Assembly: GCA_034519515.1 (NCBI GenBank)
Contig: JAXHOK010000048.1
Location: 90,945 to 154,944 of the forward strand
Source: Arcicella sp034519515
Lineage (GTDB): Bacteria; Bacteroidota; Bacteroidia; Cytophagales; Spirosomataceae
Length of the DNA stretch: 64,000 nt
Direction: 5' to 3'
The notes beneath the pieces were generated by a model that did no database searches, was not told the DNA's origin, and saw nothing but the letters and a program-made list of their open reading frames with translations. Position 1 is the stretch's first letter. Each line of letters begins with the position of its first letter. This document shows, one piece after another, positions 25,386-34,589 of the stretch. The translations under genes and the position numbers were made by a program.

Positions 25386-25717
25386 ACAGTAAATCGTTAT
25401 CTTTCAGTAACTTATTCAATGCCTTATCATCAATATCTTCTTGTTCAGATTTATCATAAATGGAAAGTAAAATAACCGTTTCATCTATAATTTTTACGCA
25501 AGTAATAACTCTCGAACCTCCTGATTTACCTTTATTTTTGGAAGAAATTGCCATCCTAATTTTATAGCAATCTTTTCCAAGTGGTTCTCCTTGTGTTGGG
25601 TCTATTATGAGTTCCGCAGCGAGGTCAAGTACATCTTGTTTGATTGAGGGATATTTTTTTATGTAATCTCTTCAATTCCTTACCAAATTCTGGAAGCGTT
25701 ATTATTTCAAAGCTCAT
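25384..25717 (-). pseudogene. RelE/ParE-family toxin, frameshifted at an A7 tract
   Basis: From ATG 25717 the protein reads MSFEIITLPEFGKELKRLHK and then stops early. Removing one base from the seven-base T run at 25654-25660 (A7 on the coding strand) restores YPSIKQDVLDLAAEL, DPTQGEPLGKDCYKIR and GKSGGSRVITCV up to LLSIYDKSEQ. That is a complete RelE/ParE toxin of about 110 residues, ending at 25384. Its start overlaps the antitoxin stop by 11 bases, as in a real operon. Either the toxin is inactivated, or the tract is phase-variable, or the extra base is a sequencing error. Confidence 0.78.
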
Positions 25718-25944
25718 CTAACAAATCTTTTAAGGGTTTTGCTTTGATTTTGCCTGCCTCCAACATTTTTAGTTCTTCAAAACCTTGCTTTATTGTTGCC
25801 CAAGTTTCTTTCTGAGAAGGTGTCAATTCATCCTCCAAAGAGACTTTCTTTTTCTGTCTTACTTTTATAAAATCAAAATTCTTTATCAATTTCATAAAAA
25901 AACGAAACATAGCTGTCTGAAATATCAAGTGTTATTTGTGTCAT
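25707..25944 (-). pseudogene. antitoxin partner of the RelE-like toxin, frameshifted at a T7 tract
   Basis: From ATG 25944 the frame reads MTQITLDISDSYVSFF and then leaves frame at a seven-base A/T run (25896-25902). Removing one base gives FFMKLIKNFDFIKVR and the rest of a normal antitoxin ending KAKPLKDLLDEL. A shorter downstream start (ATG at 25911 or 25893) could give a 73- or 62-residue product lacking the N-terminal beta strand. Both genes of this pair carry the same type of lesion. Confidence 0.72.
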
Positions 25945-25981
25945 AATTTTAGAATTTTAAATGATAATTGATAATCGAGTC

Positions 25982-27106
25982 CTACGCATAAGTATTCAAC
26001 ATCACGGGCATTACCAACAATAAAATATCTTCGTTTTCTTTTTTATCCGATGGAATAATCAAACCTGCACGGTTGGGTTGCGACATTTCCAAGGCTATCA
26101 TGTTTGAGCTGATATTGCCCAACATCTCCACCATAAACTTAGCGTTGAAACCAATTTCCATTTCTTCGCCTTCGTAATCGCACATCAGTTTTTCGTTGGC
26201 TTCGTTTGAATAATCCAAATCTTCGGCTGAGATTACCAAGTCGTTATTGGCTAATTTCAAGCGGATTTGGTGCGTTGTTTTGTTTGAATATATCGAAATA
26301 CGCTTCAATGAACCCAAAAACTCCGCACGGTTTATCGTCATTACGTTCGGGTTGTTTTGTGGAATGGCATTCTCGTAATCTGGGAAACGTTCGTCAATCA
26401 AACGGCAAATCATTCTGATATTATTAAAACTAAAAAAGGCATTTGCCGCACTAAAATCTGCCGTAACGGTGGTATCGTCCGATGGCAATGTTGATTTCAA
26501 TAAATTCAAGGCTTTGCGAGGAATAATCATCGTTGATTCCGTATCAGCCGTAACATCTGTTCTTCTATAACGAATCAAACGGTGTCCGTCTGTTGCCACA
26601 AAATTGGTATATTCTGGCGAAAGCTGCACGTAAACCCCCGTCATGGCAGGGCGTAAATCATCGTTTGAAACCGCAAAGATGGTATTGGCAATGGCTGAAC
26701 CTAACACATCCGCAGGAATTGATACTGAAAGGCTTTTGGTTACTTGTGGTACTTTGGGGAAATCAATCGGGTTTTCGCCCGATAATTTATAACGTCCATT
26801 TTCAGTAATAATTTCTGTTCCGAAAGTATCTCCGTCAATCTTGAAAGTGATGGGTTGGTCGGGCAAACCTCTCAAAGTATCCAACAACAAACGAGCTGGA
26901 ACGGCAATTGCTCCCGTATCTGACGACTCAATCGCCAGGGTCGTAATCATAACAGTCTGTAAATCAGAGGCGGTTACGATTAATTGGTTTTGGTCGATTT
27001 GGAAAAGAAAATTCTCCAAAATGGGAACAATCGGGTTGTTGGCAATGACTCCATTAACTGCCGAAAGCTGTTTGAGTAATACTGAGGATGATACGACGAA
27101 TTTCAT
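25982..27106 (-). CDS. dnaN: DNA polymerase III beta subunit (sliding clamp)
   Basis: The 374-residue protein has the three-domain clamp layout. Typical segments are GVIANNPIVPILENFLF, NGRYKLSGENPIDFP, ATDGHRLIRYRR (about 173-184), IIPRKALNLL and the C-terminal DILLLVMPVMLN. It holds DNA polymerase on the template. It lies away from dnaA, and no replication-origin features were seen nearby. The region just upstream has TGTTCACTGATAA short repeats. Confidence 0.95.
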   Translation of the reverse strand: MKFVVSSSVLLKQLSAVNGVIANNPIVPILENFLFQIDQNQLIVTASDLQTVMITTLAIESSDTGAIAVPARLLLDTLRGLPDQPITFKIDGDTFGTEIITENGRYKLSGENPIDFPKVPQVTKSLSVSIPADVLGSAIANTIFAVSNDDLRPAMTGVYVQLSPEYTNFVATDGHRLIRYRRTDVTADTESTMIIPRKALNLLKSTLPSDDTTVTADFSAANAFFSFNNIRMICRLIDERFPDYENAIPQNNPNVMTINRAEFLGSLKRISIYSNKTTHQIRLKLANNDLVISAEDLDYSNEANEKLMCDYEGEEMEIGFNAKFMVEMLGNISSNMIALEMSQPNRAGLIIPSDKKENEDILLLVMPVMLNTYA

Positions 27107-27245
27107 GAATTTTTTATTTTTAGGAATGGCTTTTATCAGTGAACAGTTATCAGTGAACAGAAATATTTTATCCGATAATAATTGATTAAAATTAAACTGG
27201 TATTTGAGAAATTAATGATAATCTAAACGATGCTAAAATAGCTTA

Positions 27246-27406
27246 GGAACGGGAAAATAATAAGTAGATGAATTTTTAAATGTTATTTTTTGTGCCAATC
27301 AAGGCGATAAAACCGCAGTTTAGCATCGCTAAATGAGGATTTTATCAACGTAGAGTGGTGCAAAAAAGGGCATTTAAAAAACGTCTACTTATTGTTTTTC
27401 AGTTCC
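27246..27406 (+). mobile_element. MITE family 1, copy 1 (161 bp, TTA duplication)
   Basis: The element starts GGAACGGGAAAATAATAAGT and ends with ACAATAAGTAGAC-like sequence inverted, closing in GTTCC. Imperfect terminal inverted repeats are about 50 bp long. It is flanked by TTA at 27243-27245 and 27407-27409. It is shorter than copies 2 and 3 because two GC-rich internal blocks of about 14 bases are missing. No coding sequence lies inside. Confidence 0.88.
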
Positions 27407-27409
27407 TTA

Positions 27410-27740
27410 AAGCATAAAGCCTGCCGCATACAGCACAAGATTAACATTGAAATTATTAAACATACCACAAAACTACAAATTAAAGCTGAATTTACCCATT
27501 TTGAAAATGACTGTGGTACGTTTTTTTTGAAAACTATTCGTCAAGATTTTACAAGAAAAAACCAAGCAAACTTGCCTTTTGTCCTTTTTTGCGTTTTGAT
27601 TATGGGTGAAAGTGGATAAATTTGTGGCTGTAAGTATTGGGTATATGAGCAAATAAGTATTGAATAAGTGACAATTCAATATTCAATTACCCGATATCAA
27701 TTACTCACATACTCAATACTCACATACTTAATACTTATTT
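27410..27740. other. gap before terC, with TCAATACTCACATAC repeats
   Basis: The first 200 bases show nothing recognisable. The last 90 bases hold repeated CAATACTCACATACT-type units running up to the terC start codon. Confidence 0.5.
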
Positions 27741-28508
27741 ATGAATTTCCAAGAATTACTTTCTGCCGATGGCATCGTTAGTTTAATCACCCTTACATTT
27801 CTCGAAATTGTTTTGGGAATTGATAACATCATTTTTATCTCTATAGCTGCTAACAAATTGGCAAAACGAGACCAAGCCAAAGCCCGCAATATTGGTTTAA
27901 TTTTGGCAATGGTTTTCAGAGTCATTTTGCTATTTGGCATTTCGTTTATTATCTCGATGCAGCAACCTTTTGCTTACATCAATTGGGGCTGGCTTCATGC
28001 AGACATCTCAGGGCAAAGTTTGATTCTGTTCATTGGAGGCTTGTTTCTGTTATACAAGGCTACTTCCGAAATTCACGAAAAATTAGAAGGAGGTTCGCAC
28101 GAAGCAAAACCCAAAACCTCCGCCGCTGATAAATTGACGGCGGTTGTGGTTCAGATTGCCTTAATCAATGTAGTTTTTTCGATTGATTCAATCCTGACGG
28201 CAATCGGACTTACGCAGGTGTTACCGATAATGATTTTATCAGTCGTTTTTTCAGTTTTGATAATGATGGCATTTGGTGGACCCGTTGGTGATTTTGTCAA
28301 TCGTCATCCTTCGATTCAAATGTTGGGCATGGCGTTTTTGATTATGATTGGTTTCATGCTCATTGCCGAAGCCGCCCATGGTTCAAATGTATCAATTTTC
28401 AACTCACACGTGGGGTCTGTTCCGAAGGGATATTTGTACTTTGCCATTGCCTTTTCGCTGTTGGTGGAGGTGCTGAATATTAAGATGCGGAAGGTTATTG
28501 AGGAGTAA
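27741..28508 (+). CDS. TerC-family integral membrane protein
   Basis: The 255-residue protein has about seven transmembrane helices and the TerC signatures EIVLGIDNIIFI (residues 22-33) and NVVFSIDSILTAIGL (about 142-156), where the paired acidic residues within membrane helices are thought to handle metal ions. TerC proteins protect against tellurite and help load manganese onto exported enzymes. It is monocistronic with a terminator at 28564-28598. Confidence 0.88.
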   Translation: MNFQELLSADGIVSLITLTFLEIVLGIDNIIFISIAANKLAKRDQAKARNIGLILAMVFRVILLFGISFIISMQQPFAYINWGWLHADISGQSLILFIGGLFLLYKATSEIHEKLEGGSHEAKPKTSAADKLTAVVVQIALINVVFSIDSILTAIGLTQVLPIMILSVVFSVLIMMAFGGPVGDFVNRHPSIQMLGMAFLIMIGFMLIAEAAHGSNVSIFNSHVGSVPKGYLYFAIAFSLLVEVLNIKMRKVIEE

Positions 28509-28563
28509 ATAATGTAGGAAGGTAATTTATGCCTTTGTTGGAGTTGTCTCCAATAAATTACTG

Positions 28564-28598
28564 AGAACTCGTTGGACAAAACCAGCGAGTTCTTTTTT
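28564..28598 (+). terminator. terminator after terC
   Basis: AGAACTCGTTGG with CCAGCGAGTTCTTTTTT forms a stable hairpin with T-run. A smaller TTGGAG-TTGT-CTCCAA hairpin precedes it at 28539. Confidence 0.8.
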
Positions 28599-28766
28599 GC
28601 AAAATATTACCGTTTACTCATTCATGAAAGGTATTTCTACTTGATTGAAAGAAGAAAATAGCAAAAGAACGATTTAAATTCAAATTTTTATTTTGTAATA
28701 TCATGTATCACTGATATATTTGTTACTGAAAATTACTCATATTGAATTCTAAATAAATCTAAAATT

Positions 28767-29051
28767 ATGATATTAACCTCACAACTTTTACAACAAGAAG
28801 GTAACCAAACATTACGCCTTTTTTCGCTAACTCGGAGGGAATGGGATGTGTTGATGGAATCTACCAATTTTGGCAGTAACAAAGAGATTGCGGATGTCTT
28901 ATGTATAACGCCCGAAAGTGTTTCAAACTATAAACTACGCATCAAAGAAAAACTATATTTGGATAAAGGCAGTGGCTCTTTGACCAAATACTTAGTCCAA
29001 AATATGGCCATCATCAAAGAAACCTATTCAGTAGCGAACCTTTTGAAATAA
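28767..29051 (+). CDS. LuxR-type (GerE) helix-turn-helix protein
   Basis: The 94-residue protein is almost only a LuxR-type DNA-binding domain: LTRREWDVLMESTNFGSNKEIADVLCITPESVSNYKLRIKEKL (43 residues, about 21-63). The usual N-terminal receiver or sensor part is absent. It precedes, with a 176-base gap and a separate promoter, the secreted-peptide/GLPGLI/barrel genes and could regulate them (inference). Confidence 0.7.
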   Translation: MILTSQLLQQEGNQTLRLFSLTRREWDVLMESTNFGSNKEIADVLCITPESVSNYKLRIKEKLYLDKGSGSLTKYLVQNMAIIKETYSVANLLK

Positions 29052-29110
29052 TTAGATTTCTCATCAATTTTTGAGGTATTTTTAACCTAAAATTGGTGTA
29101 TTTTCTCACT

Positions 29111-29140
29111 TTTGTAAAATCATTAAGATGACTAAGTTTG
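29111..29140 (+). promoter_or_regulatory. Bacteroidota-type promoter for the secreted-peptide operon
   Basis: TTTG at 29111-29114, 18 bases, then TAAGTTTG at 29133-29140, an exact -7 box. Predicted start near 29147, leaving an 80-base leader. Confidence 0.7.
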
Positions 29141-29227
29141 CATAGTCATGACAAACAAATGGGCAAATTTCTCATTGCACAAAAAATGTTGAGAGCAGTA
29201 ATCTAAATATTATTTTCAAATACAGTT

Positions 29228-29491
29228 ATGAAAAAGTTTCTTTTAGGATTATTCTTGGCAGTTACTTGCCTTTTAGTAACGCCCAATGTATCAAGTGCCG
29301 CCACAGAGGTAAACAAACCAGTTCAAGTCGAAAAAAAGGTAGTTGAAAAAGAAGTTCGAGTTATTACTCAGAACGATTTGGCAACAATTCCAAGTGAGTC
29401 TATTTTATCAGTAAAAAAGACCGTCAGTAGAGATGTAGTTATTATTATTGTTGAAACAGATTGCTGTATTTATATTATTATTATTCGTTAA
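29228..29491 (+). CDS. small secreted protein with CC-containing hydrophobic tail
   Basis: The 87-residue protein has a clear signal peptide (about 1-25, ending SSAA). A Val/Lys/Glu-rich stretch follows (KPVQVEKKVVEKEVRVI), then an unusual C-terminus TDCCIYIIIIR with two adjacent cysteines and a run of isoleucines. No family was recognised. A perfect hairpin right after it and its position ahead of the GLPGLI and outer-membrane barrel genes suggest it is an exported peptide or a partner of these (inference). Confidence 0.6.
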   Translation: MKKFLLGLFLAVTCLLVTPNVSSAATEVNKPVQVEKKVVEKEVRVITQNDLATIPSESILSVKKTVSRDVVIIIVETDCCIYIIIIR

Positions 29492-29498
29492 ATGCCTT

Positions 29499-29533
29499 AA
29501 CCACTCCACTAATCAATCAACAGTGGAGTGGTT
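29499..29533 (+). terminator. hairpin between the small secreted protein and GLPGLI gene
   Basis: Perfect 12-bp arms AACCACTCCACT (29499-29510) and AGTGGAGTGGTT (29522-29533), followed by TT. It may act as a partial terminator so that the first gene is expressed more than the next two. Confidence 0.7.
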
Positions 29534-29551
29534 TTAAACAATTATTTAAAT

Positions 29552-30322
29552 ATGAAAATTAGACTATTATTTTTGCTTGTAGCGGGCTTAACCTGTTCTG
29601 AGTTTTCTTATGTAGCTGCACAAACCAATCAGGGAATGATCTTTTATGAGGAAACTCGTGTATCATTAACGCCCGAAAAACGCAAACAAATTGAGGAGCA
29701 GATGCCTGACCCCAATATTCGTGAAATGATTTTCAAAAAATTAGAGGAAAATTCTAAAAGTTTAATGACATTATCGTTTAATCAAGATGTTTCTTCCTAC
29801 AAACTTTCCGATGGTCAAGGTATTGATTCAAAAGTGAAATCATTGGGTGAAGGCACAGGAAAGAGTTATTTTAAGGACTTACAAAAACAGTCATATATTT
29901 CTCAGGCGGACGTTTTGGGTAAATCTTTTTTGATAACTGACAACTTAAAAAAAATCAATTGGAAACTCACTGGCGATGGCAAACAAATCGGAAAAATGGC
30001 TTGCCAAAAAGCCACTGCCACCGTCGGAAAATACGAAGTGGAAGCCTACTTTGCCTTGGAAATTCCCGTGAGTTCAGGTCCTGCCAATTATTGGGGTTTG
30101 CCTGGATTGATTGTGGAATTAAAAGAAAAAGGAGGAAAAACTTTTGCTTTCAAAGAATTTAAGGACGAAAAACCTTCTGATGACCAGTTAATGATACCAA
30201 CTGAGGGAAAAAAGGTTTCTCAGAAAGAATATGACGAAATTTTAGCCCAAAAAACTAAAGAATTAACGGGCGGCAGTGATGCTACAAATTCGGGCGGTGT
30301 GAAGATTATAAAGATGAATTAA
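29552..30322 (+). CDS. GLPGLI family protein
   Basis: This 256-residue secreted protein has a signal peptide (to about residue 24) and the family's name-giving motif in ANYWGLPGLIVELKEKGG (about 190-207). GLPGLI proteins are Bacteroidota-specific, probably sit in the periplasm, and are usually encoded next to an outer-membrane beta-barrel, as here. Their function is unknown. The start at 29552 follows the hairpin and gives the best signal peptide. Confidence 0.88.
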   Translation: MKIRLLFLLVAGLTCSEFSYVAAQTNQGMIFYEETRVSLTPEKRKQIEEQMPDPNIREMIFKKLEENSKSLMTLSFNQDVSSYKLSDGQGIDSKVKSLGEGTGKSYFKDLQKQSYISQADVLGKSFLITDNLKKINWKLTGDGKQIGKMACQKATATVGKYEVEAYFALEIPVSSGPANYWGLPGLIVELKEKGGKTFAFKEFKDEKPSDDQLMIPTEGKKVSQKEYDEILAQKTKELTGGSDATNSGGVKIIKMN

Positions 30323-30376
30323 AGTCTTGGTTATCAATATTTTATAACACGGAGGTTCTTTTGTAAACCATGAATT

Positions 30377-33061
30377 ATGTGTCGAAGATTACGCCAATTT
30401 TTGTCGGTAGCTTCGTTTTTGTTATTATCAAACGACCTATTTTCTCAACAAATCAACATCAAAGGTATCATCACTGATACTGTTTTTGTGGGCATTCCCA
30501 ATGCCTACCTCACGGTGTCTTCCGCTCGTGATTCCAGTTTTATTGTTTTCAAAATGAGTGAAGCCTCTGGGCGGTATCAAATTACGCTCAACAATCCCCA
30601 AAAAGTTCGGTTTATTTTGAGTGCCATTGGCTTTGAAAATAACGTTCAAGTAATTGATGCTCAGAGAGATACCACCATAAATTTCTCTTTAAAACAAAGT
30701 ATAAAACTTTTGGACGAAGTGAAAGTTGTGGCCGAAAGACCTGCCACTTTCAAGGAGGATACTGCTACTTTCAATGCTAATTTTTATAGAACTCCTGCCG
30801 ACAAAAACCTCAATGATTTATTGAAAAAATTGCCAGGCGTTGAGATAAATCAAGGCAAAATTTTTGTGCAGGGTCAGGAAATAAAAAACTTAATGGTCGA
30901 AGGCGAGGAATTATACGAAAATAACCCTAAATTATTGAGTAATGGGTTATCTGCCGAGATGATTGATAAAATCCAGATTGTGGATAATTTTCAAGACCCT
31001 AACAATCCTAACGGGCTGAATACCAACAAGAAAGCCTTGAATATCAAGATTCGGGAAGACAAAAAGAATATTCCCACTGGCACACTCACAGCGGGTGGTG
31101 GCTTGCCTGAAGATTACCTTTTGAATACTAATCTATTCCTCTTCAAACCCAAAACAAAATGGAACGTTTTGGGAAATGCGAACAACGTGGGGAAATCATT
31201 TTTCACCTTTGAGGATTTTTTACAATTTAGTGGAAAAATGGAAGAAATTATGTCGGGTGGGGGCAGTGTGCAACTCTCGGCGGAGGATATTCCACAGGGG
31301 ATTTTTCAGGAAAATGTTATCTCTCCCAGCGTTTCAAATGCGATGATGGCGGTAAGTTTAGCCCAACAATTTACGCCCCAATTCAAACTCAAAAATCACA
31401 CTATTTTCAATCGGTCAAAAGCTCAGGATATTTTTTCACTCAATCGGTTTTATGGTAATCTTCCCAATAGTTTATACCTTGAAAATCAATCAATTGACCG
31501 TACTTCTGCTTGGCTGGAATCCAAAACCAATCTCAGGTTTACCCCCAATAAAAAGAATAGTTTTATGTATAATTTTAAAATAAATTACGCCAATAATCAA
31601 CGTAATTCTATCCTTGAGAATCAGTTTTTAGAGAAAACTAATTCTTCGCAAGAATCCAAAGAGAATACGCAGTTGAATTTCTTGAATCAATTGCTTTGGG
31701 TACATACTTTTTCGTTACAAAATAGTCTTTCAATTGATGCAAAATATTTGTATCAATCTGGTAATCAACGCTTTGATGTAAATGCAAATCAAGATGTTTT
31801 TGCTGATTTAATTAATAAAAATCCTTCCAATATTTCTAATAAATTATCATTTAATCAAAACATTGAGCAACCCAATCATCAGTTTTCTGTTCACATTACC
31901 GATAAATGGAAATTGAACAAAACTTGGACGATTACGGGTGGTTTGGGTTGGAATAAAAGTATTCAAAAAGAAGTTTTCGGGCTTATCAATCGAGAAACGC
32001 AAAACCTTTGGAATATTGATTTATTAGACCAAACGGCTAATTATAGTCTGCAAAAAAACTTTGCCGAATGTAATATAAAATGGCAATTTCGTAAACTTGA
32101 TTTCACCTTCGGAACGTCACTCAATCAGTATGATTTGGCATTTATTGGCAAACAAAATCGGGCAAATATCAGCACGCTGCAATGGGAGCCGTCGGTACTC
32201 GGAAAAATAAAGTTTTCGCAGGGTCAGGCGTTGAGTTTAGGATATAATTTTGCCAATAATTTACCCGAAATCAATCAATTAAATGAAGTATTTGAGATTG
32301 AATCTTTCCGTAAAATATCCCAAGGAAACCGTAATTTGAGCATTACGCAAAGGCATAATTTTAGTTTGCAATATTATCTTTTTGATTTATTTCACCACAT
32401 CAATGCCTTGGTGATTGGGCGATATTCGCTTAACAAAAACCCCGTCAGAAGCAACTCATTTACGGATGCGAATCGAGATTTTTCGCAGTTTACTAACGTA
32501 GGCGAAGACGTAAATTCGCAGGTCAATGTGTCTTTTGGAAAGGATTTTTACAGCATCCCGCTGAGTCCGAAAGTGGGTTTGGAATGGAATGTTTTTGACT
32601 CACAAAATATTTTTAATAACGTACTGAATCCTTTTAAGAATGAGACGTTTAGTTATTCATTCCTACTCAGAAGTCGCTTTAAGGGCATTTTTAATTTTGA
32701 AACCTCTTATAAAAACATTCAAAGGAGTTTAAAAACTACATTTGCCGAAAAATCATTAATCAATAATCTGCACAAGTTATCGGGTAATATTAACCTAAAA
32801 TTTTCCGAAAAACTGGTGTTTAATCTTGAGAATAATTGGGTTCAATTAAGAAAAGAAAACACTACTTCTGCCACACTCACGCTACTGAATATGTGGGCGG
32901 AATATCGAATGAACAAGAAGATTTTATGGCGTTTTGAAGGATATAATCTACTGAACAGCAAAACATTAAGCGATGCCACGATTTCCCCTTTTTATACCCA
33001 AGCCCAAACCCAAAATATCTTGGGGGCTTATGGTTTGGTTTCTTTGGAATATCGTTTTTGA
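30377..33061 (+). CDS. TonB-receptor-like outer-membrane beta-barrel protein
   Basis: The 894-residue protein has a signal peptide, a CarboxypepD_reg-like domain (about 25-110: IKGIITDT, PNAYLTVSS, GRYQITL, LSAIGF) and a plug-like domain (about 115-225: LDEVKVVAERP, LNDLLKKLPGVEI). The long C-terminal beta-barrel ends in F (SLEYRF). This is the partner type of GLPGLI proteins. No TonB box was identified. The stop lies one base from the stop of the convergent DUF1501 gene, with no terminator between. Confidence 0.85.
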   Translation: MCRRLRQFLSVASFLLLSNDLFSQQINIKGIITDTVFVGIPNAYLTVSSARDSSFIVFKMSEASGRYQITLNNPQKVRFILSAIGFENNVQVIDAQRDTTINFSLKQSIKLLDEVKVVAERPATFKEDTATFNANFYRTPADKNLNDLLKKLPGVEINQGKIFVQGQEIKNLMVEGEELYENNPKLLSNGLSAEMIDKIQIVDNFQDPNNPNGLNTNKKALNIKIREDKKNIPTGTLTAGGGLPEDYLLNTNLFLFKPKTKWNVLGNANNVGKSFFTFEDFLQFSGKMEEIMSGGGSVQLSAEDIPQGIFQENVISPSVSNAMMAVSLAQQFTPQFKLKNHTIFNRSKAQDIFSLNRFYGNLPNSLYLENQSIDRTSAWLESKTNLRFTPNKKNSFMYNFKINYANNQRNSILENQFLEKTNSSQESKENTQLNFLNQLLWVHTFSLQNSLSIDAKYLYQSGNQRFDVNANQDVFADLINKNPSNISNKLSFNQNIEQPNHQFSVHITDKWKLNKTWTITGGLGWNKSIQKEVFGLINRETQNLWNIDLLDQTANYSLQKNFAECNIKWQFRKLDFTFGTSLNQYDLAFIGKQNRANISTLQWEPSVLGKIKFSQGQALSLGYNFANNLPEINQLNEVFEIESFRKISQGNRNLSITQRHNFSLQYYLFDLFHHINALVIGRYSLNKNPVRSNSFTDANRDFSQFTNVGEDVNSQVNVSFGKDFYSIPLSPKVGLEWNVFDSQNIFNNVLNPFKNETFSYSFLLRSRFKGIFNFETSYKNIQRSLKTTFAEKSLINNLHKLSGNINLKFSEKLVFNLENNWVQLRKENTTSATLTLLNMWAEYRMNKKILWRFEGYNLLNSKTLSDATISPFYTQAQTQNILGAYGLVSLEYRF

Positions 33062-33062
33062 T

Positions 33063-34589
33063 TTACCCCAACACATTCACCTTAAAATTTCCCGTAAAAT
33101 TAATGTTCCCCTGCAATTGGATATTTTTTACTGACACATCTTCCCCAACCGTCAAGGTATGTCCTGCGTTTATTTTCACGTATTCGGTAGGTAAAGGTTT
33201 TCTACCCACTGACCAAACATCACGGTTTTGCCAGTTGCCCGTTGCCACGGTTTCCACAAAATTAGAAAATAGTGAAACGGTGTTGAAATTACGGAATAAA
33301 AGATTGTCAGTCGTAGTTCTGGACGTGCCGAACCAATCAAAAAGGATGTCGTTATAAACTCTTCTGAAATCAATTTGGGTTTTGATGTCTCTCCAAGTTT
33401 CCCACGATTGCGGATTGGTGGGTAGTAATTCTGTAGTCAAATTGGGATTCATTCCTACAATTCTCTTCTTGATATTTGTACCAAAAACAAACATTGGAGC
33501 CGCCACACCGTGGTCAGTCCCTCTTGAATTGTTGGAAGTTGCTCTTCGCCCAAATTCTGAAAAAGTCATACCCACCACTTTATCAGCTTGTCCTAATAAC
33601 TCCAAATCTTGCTGAAAAATACTGATGGCATCCGAAAGTTTTTTCAGTAAAGTAGCATGGTTTCCCGTGCGAGTATCCGACGAATCCACCTGGGTTGAGT
33701 GCGTATCATAACCTTGTTGAGAAACAAAGAAAATCTTGGTTTTGATACCTCCATGAATCAATCTTGCCACAATTTTAAGTTGTTCTGCCAACTCGTTTCC
33801 TGCACTGGCTGCTGGGTAAGTGGCTAAATTAGTCCCCAAAGTTCCCGCATTTTTAATCTCGGCAGCATAGCCAATTGCCAAAGCCTGTTGCTGACGAAGA
33901 AAAGCAATTTGGTTGCCTATCGTATTGGGGGGCAAGTCGTTGGGCGGAGTGGCAGATGCTCCTCCCATTAAATTATAAAAATTATCGGGCGAATCAATCG
34001 TTACTGCCATCGTTTGGCTTGGTCCCTGCAAAGTGGGCGTGGCGAGATACCCAATCTGCAAAGCAATGGGATCTTCCATGGTGGGGTTTGGATAACCCGT
34101 TGGATAAGTGGTATAACGATTTTGCAAATATCGCCCCATCCAGCCCGTGGGGGCATATTGATTAGAATCCACACCCGACATCCAAATATCCGCCGAACGA
34201 AAATGGGATTGGTTCGGATTGGGATAACCCACGGAATGAATGATGGAAAGTTTGCCATCATTAAACATATTTCGCATCCCCGTCATGGATGGATGTAAAC
34301 CCAGTTCGGGCATCCCCGTGAGCGACAAAACACTCGACTGCGGAATGGCAATATTGCTTCTCAGAGCCGTGTAAGCCCCATATTGGTCTAAGGGAATGAC
34401 GGTATTAAGTCCATCATTACCCCCGAGAAGGTTAATCATTACCAAAATTCTGTCAGTATTAGCAGCTGCCGTTTTTCGCAGGGCTTGGACTAATCCTGAA
34501 TTTTCAGTAAGGGCCGTTATACCCATCCCGTTCATCGTAAGGGGTAATAATAAAGAAGAAGAGGCTGCAAGGAAATCTCTACGATTCAT
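33063..34589 (-). CDS. DUF1501 family protein with C-terminal extension
   Basis: The 508-residue protein starts with a twin-arginine-like signal (MNRRDFLAASSSLLLPLT). DUF1501 features follow: VMINLLGGNDGLNTVIP (about 51-67), GLHPSMTGM, QSHFRSADIWMSG, EFGRRATSNNSRGTDHG. The family belongs to the alkaline-phosphatase-like/sulfatase superfamily. The last about 65 residues (SVGRKPLPTEYVKINAGHTLTV...) form an extra beta-rich domain often found at the ends of Cytophagales exported proteins. It is encoded directly downstream of its usual partner, DUF1800. Confidence 0.88.
   Translation of the reverse strand: MNRRDFLAASSSLLLPLTMNGMGITALTENSGLVQALRKTAAANTDRILVMINLLGGNDGLNTVIPLDQYGAYTALRSNIAIPQSSVLSLTGMPELGLHPSMTGMRNMFNDGKLSIIHSVGYPNPNQSHFRSADIWMSGVDSNQYAPTGWMGRYLQNRYTTYPTGYPNPTMEDPIALQIGYLATPTLQGPSQTMAVTIDSPDNFYNLMGGASATPPNDLPPNTIGNQIAFLRQQQALAIGYAAEIKNAGTLGTNLATYPAASAGNELAEQLKIVARLIHGGIKTKIFFVSQQGYDTHSTQVDSSDTRTGNHATLLKKLSDAISIFQQDLELLGQADKVVGMTFSEFGRRATSNNSRGTDHGVAAPMFVFGTNIKKRIVGMNPNLTTELLPTNPQSWETWRDIKTQIDFRRVYNDILFDWFGTSRTTTDNLLFRNFNTVSLFSNFVETVATGNWQNRDVWSVGRKPLPTEYVKINAGHTLTVGEDVSVKNIQLQGNINFTGNFKVNVLG

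Noticed and set aside
25982..27180. Replication origin near dnaN
   Set aside because: No dnaA gene, no cluster of DnaA boxes (TTATCCACA) and no AT-rich 13-mer-like set were seen; dnaN often lies away from the origin in this phylum.
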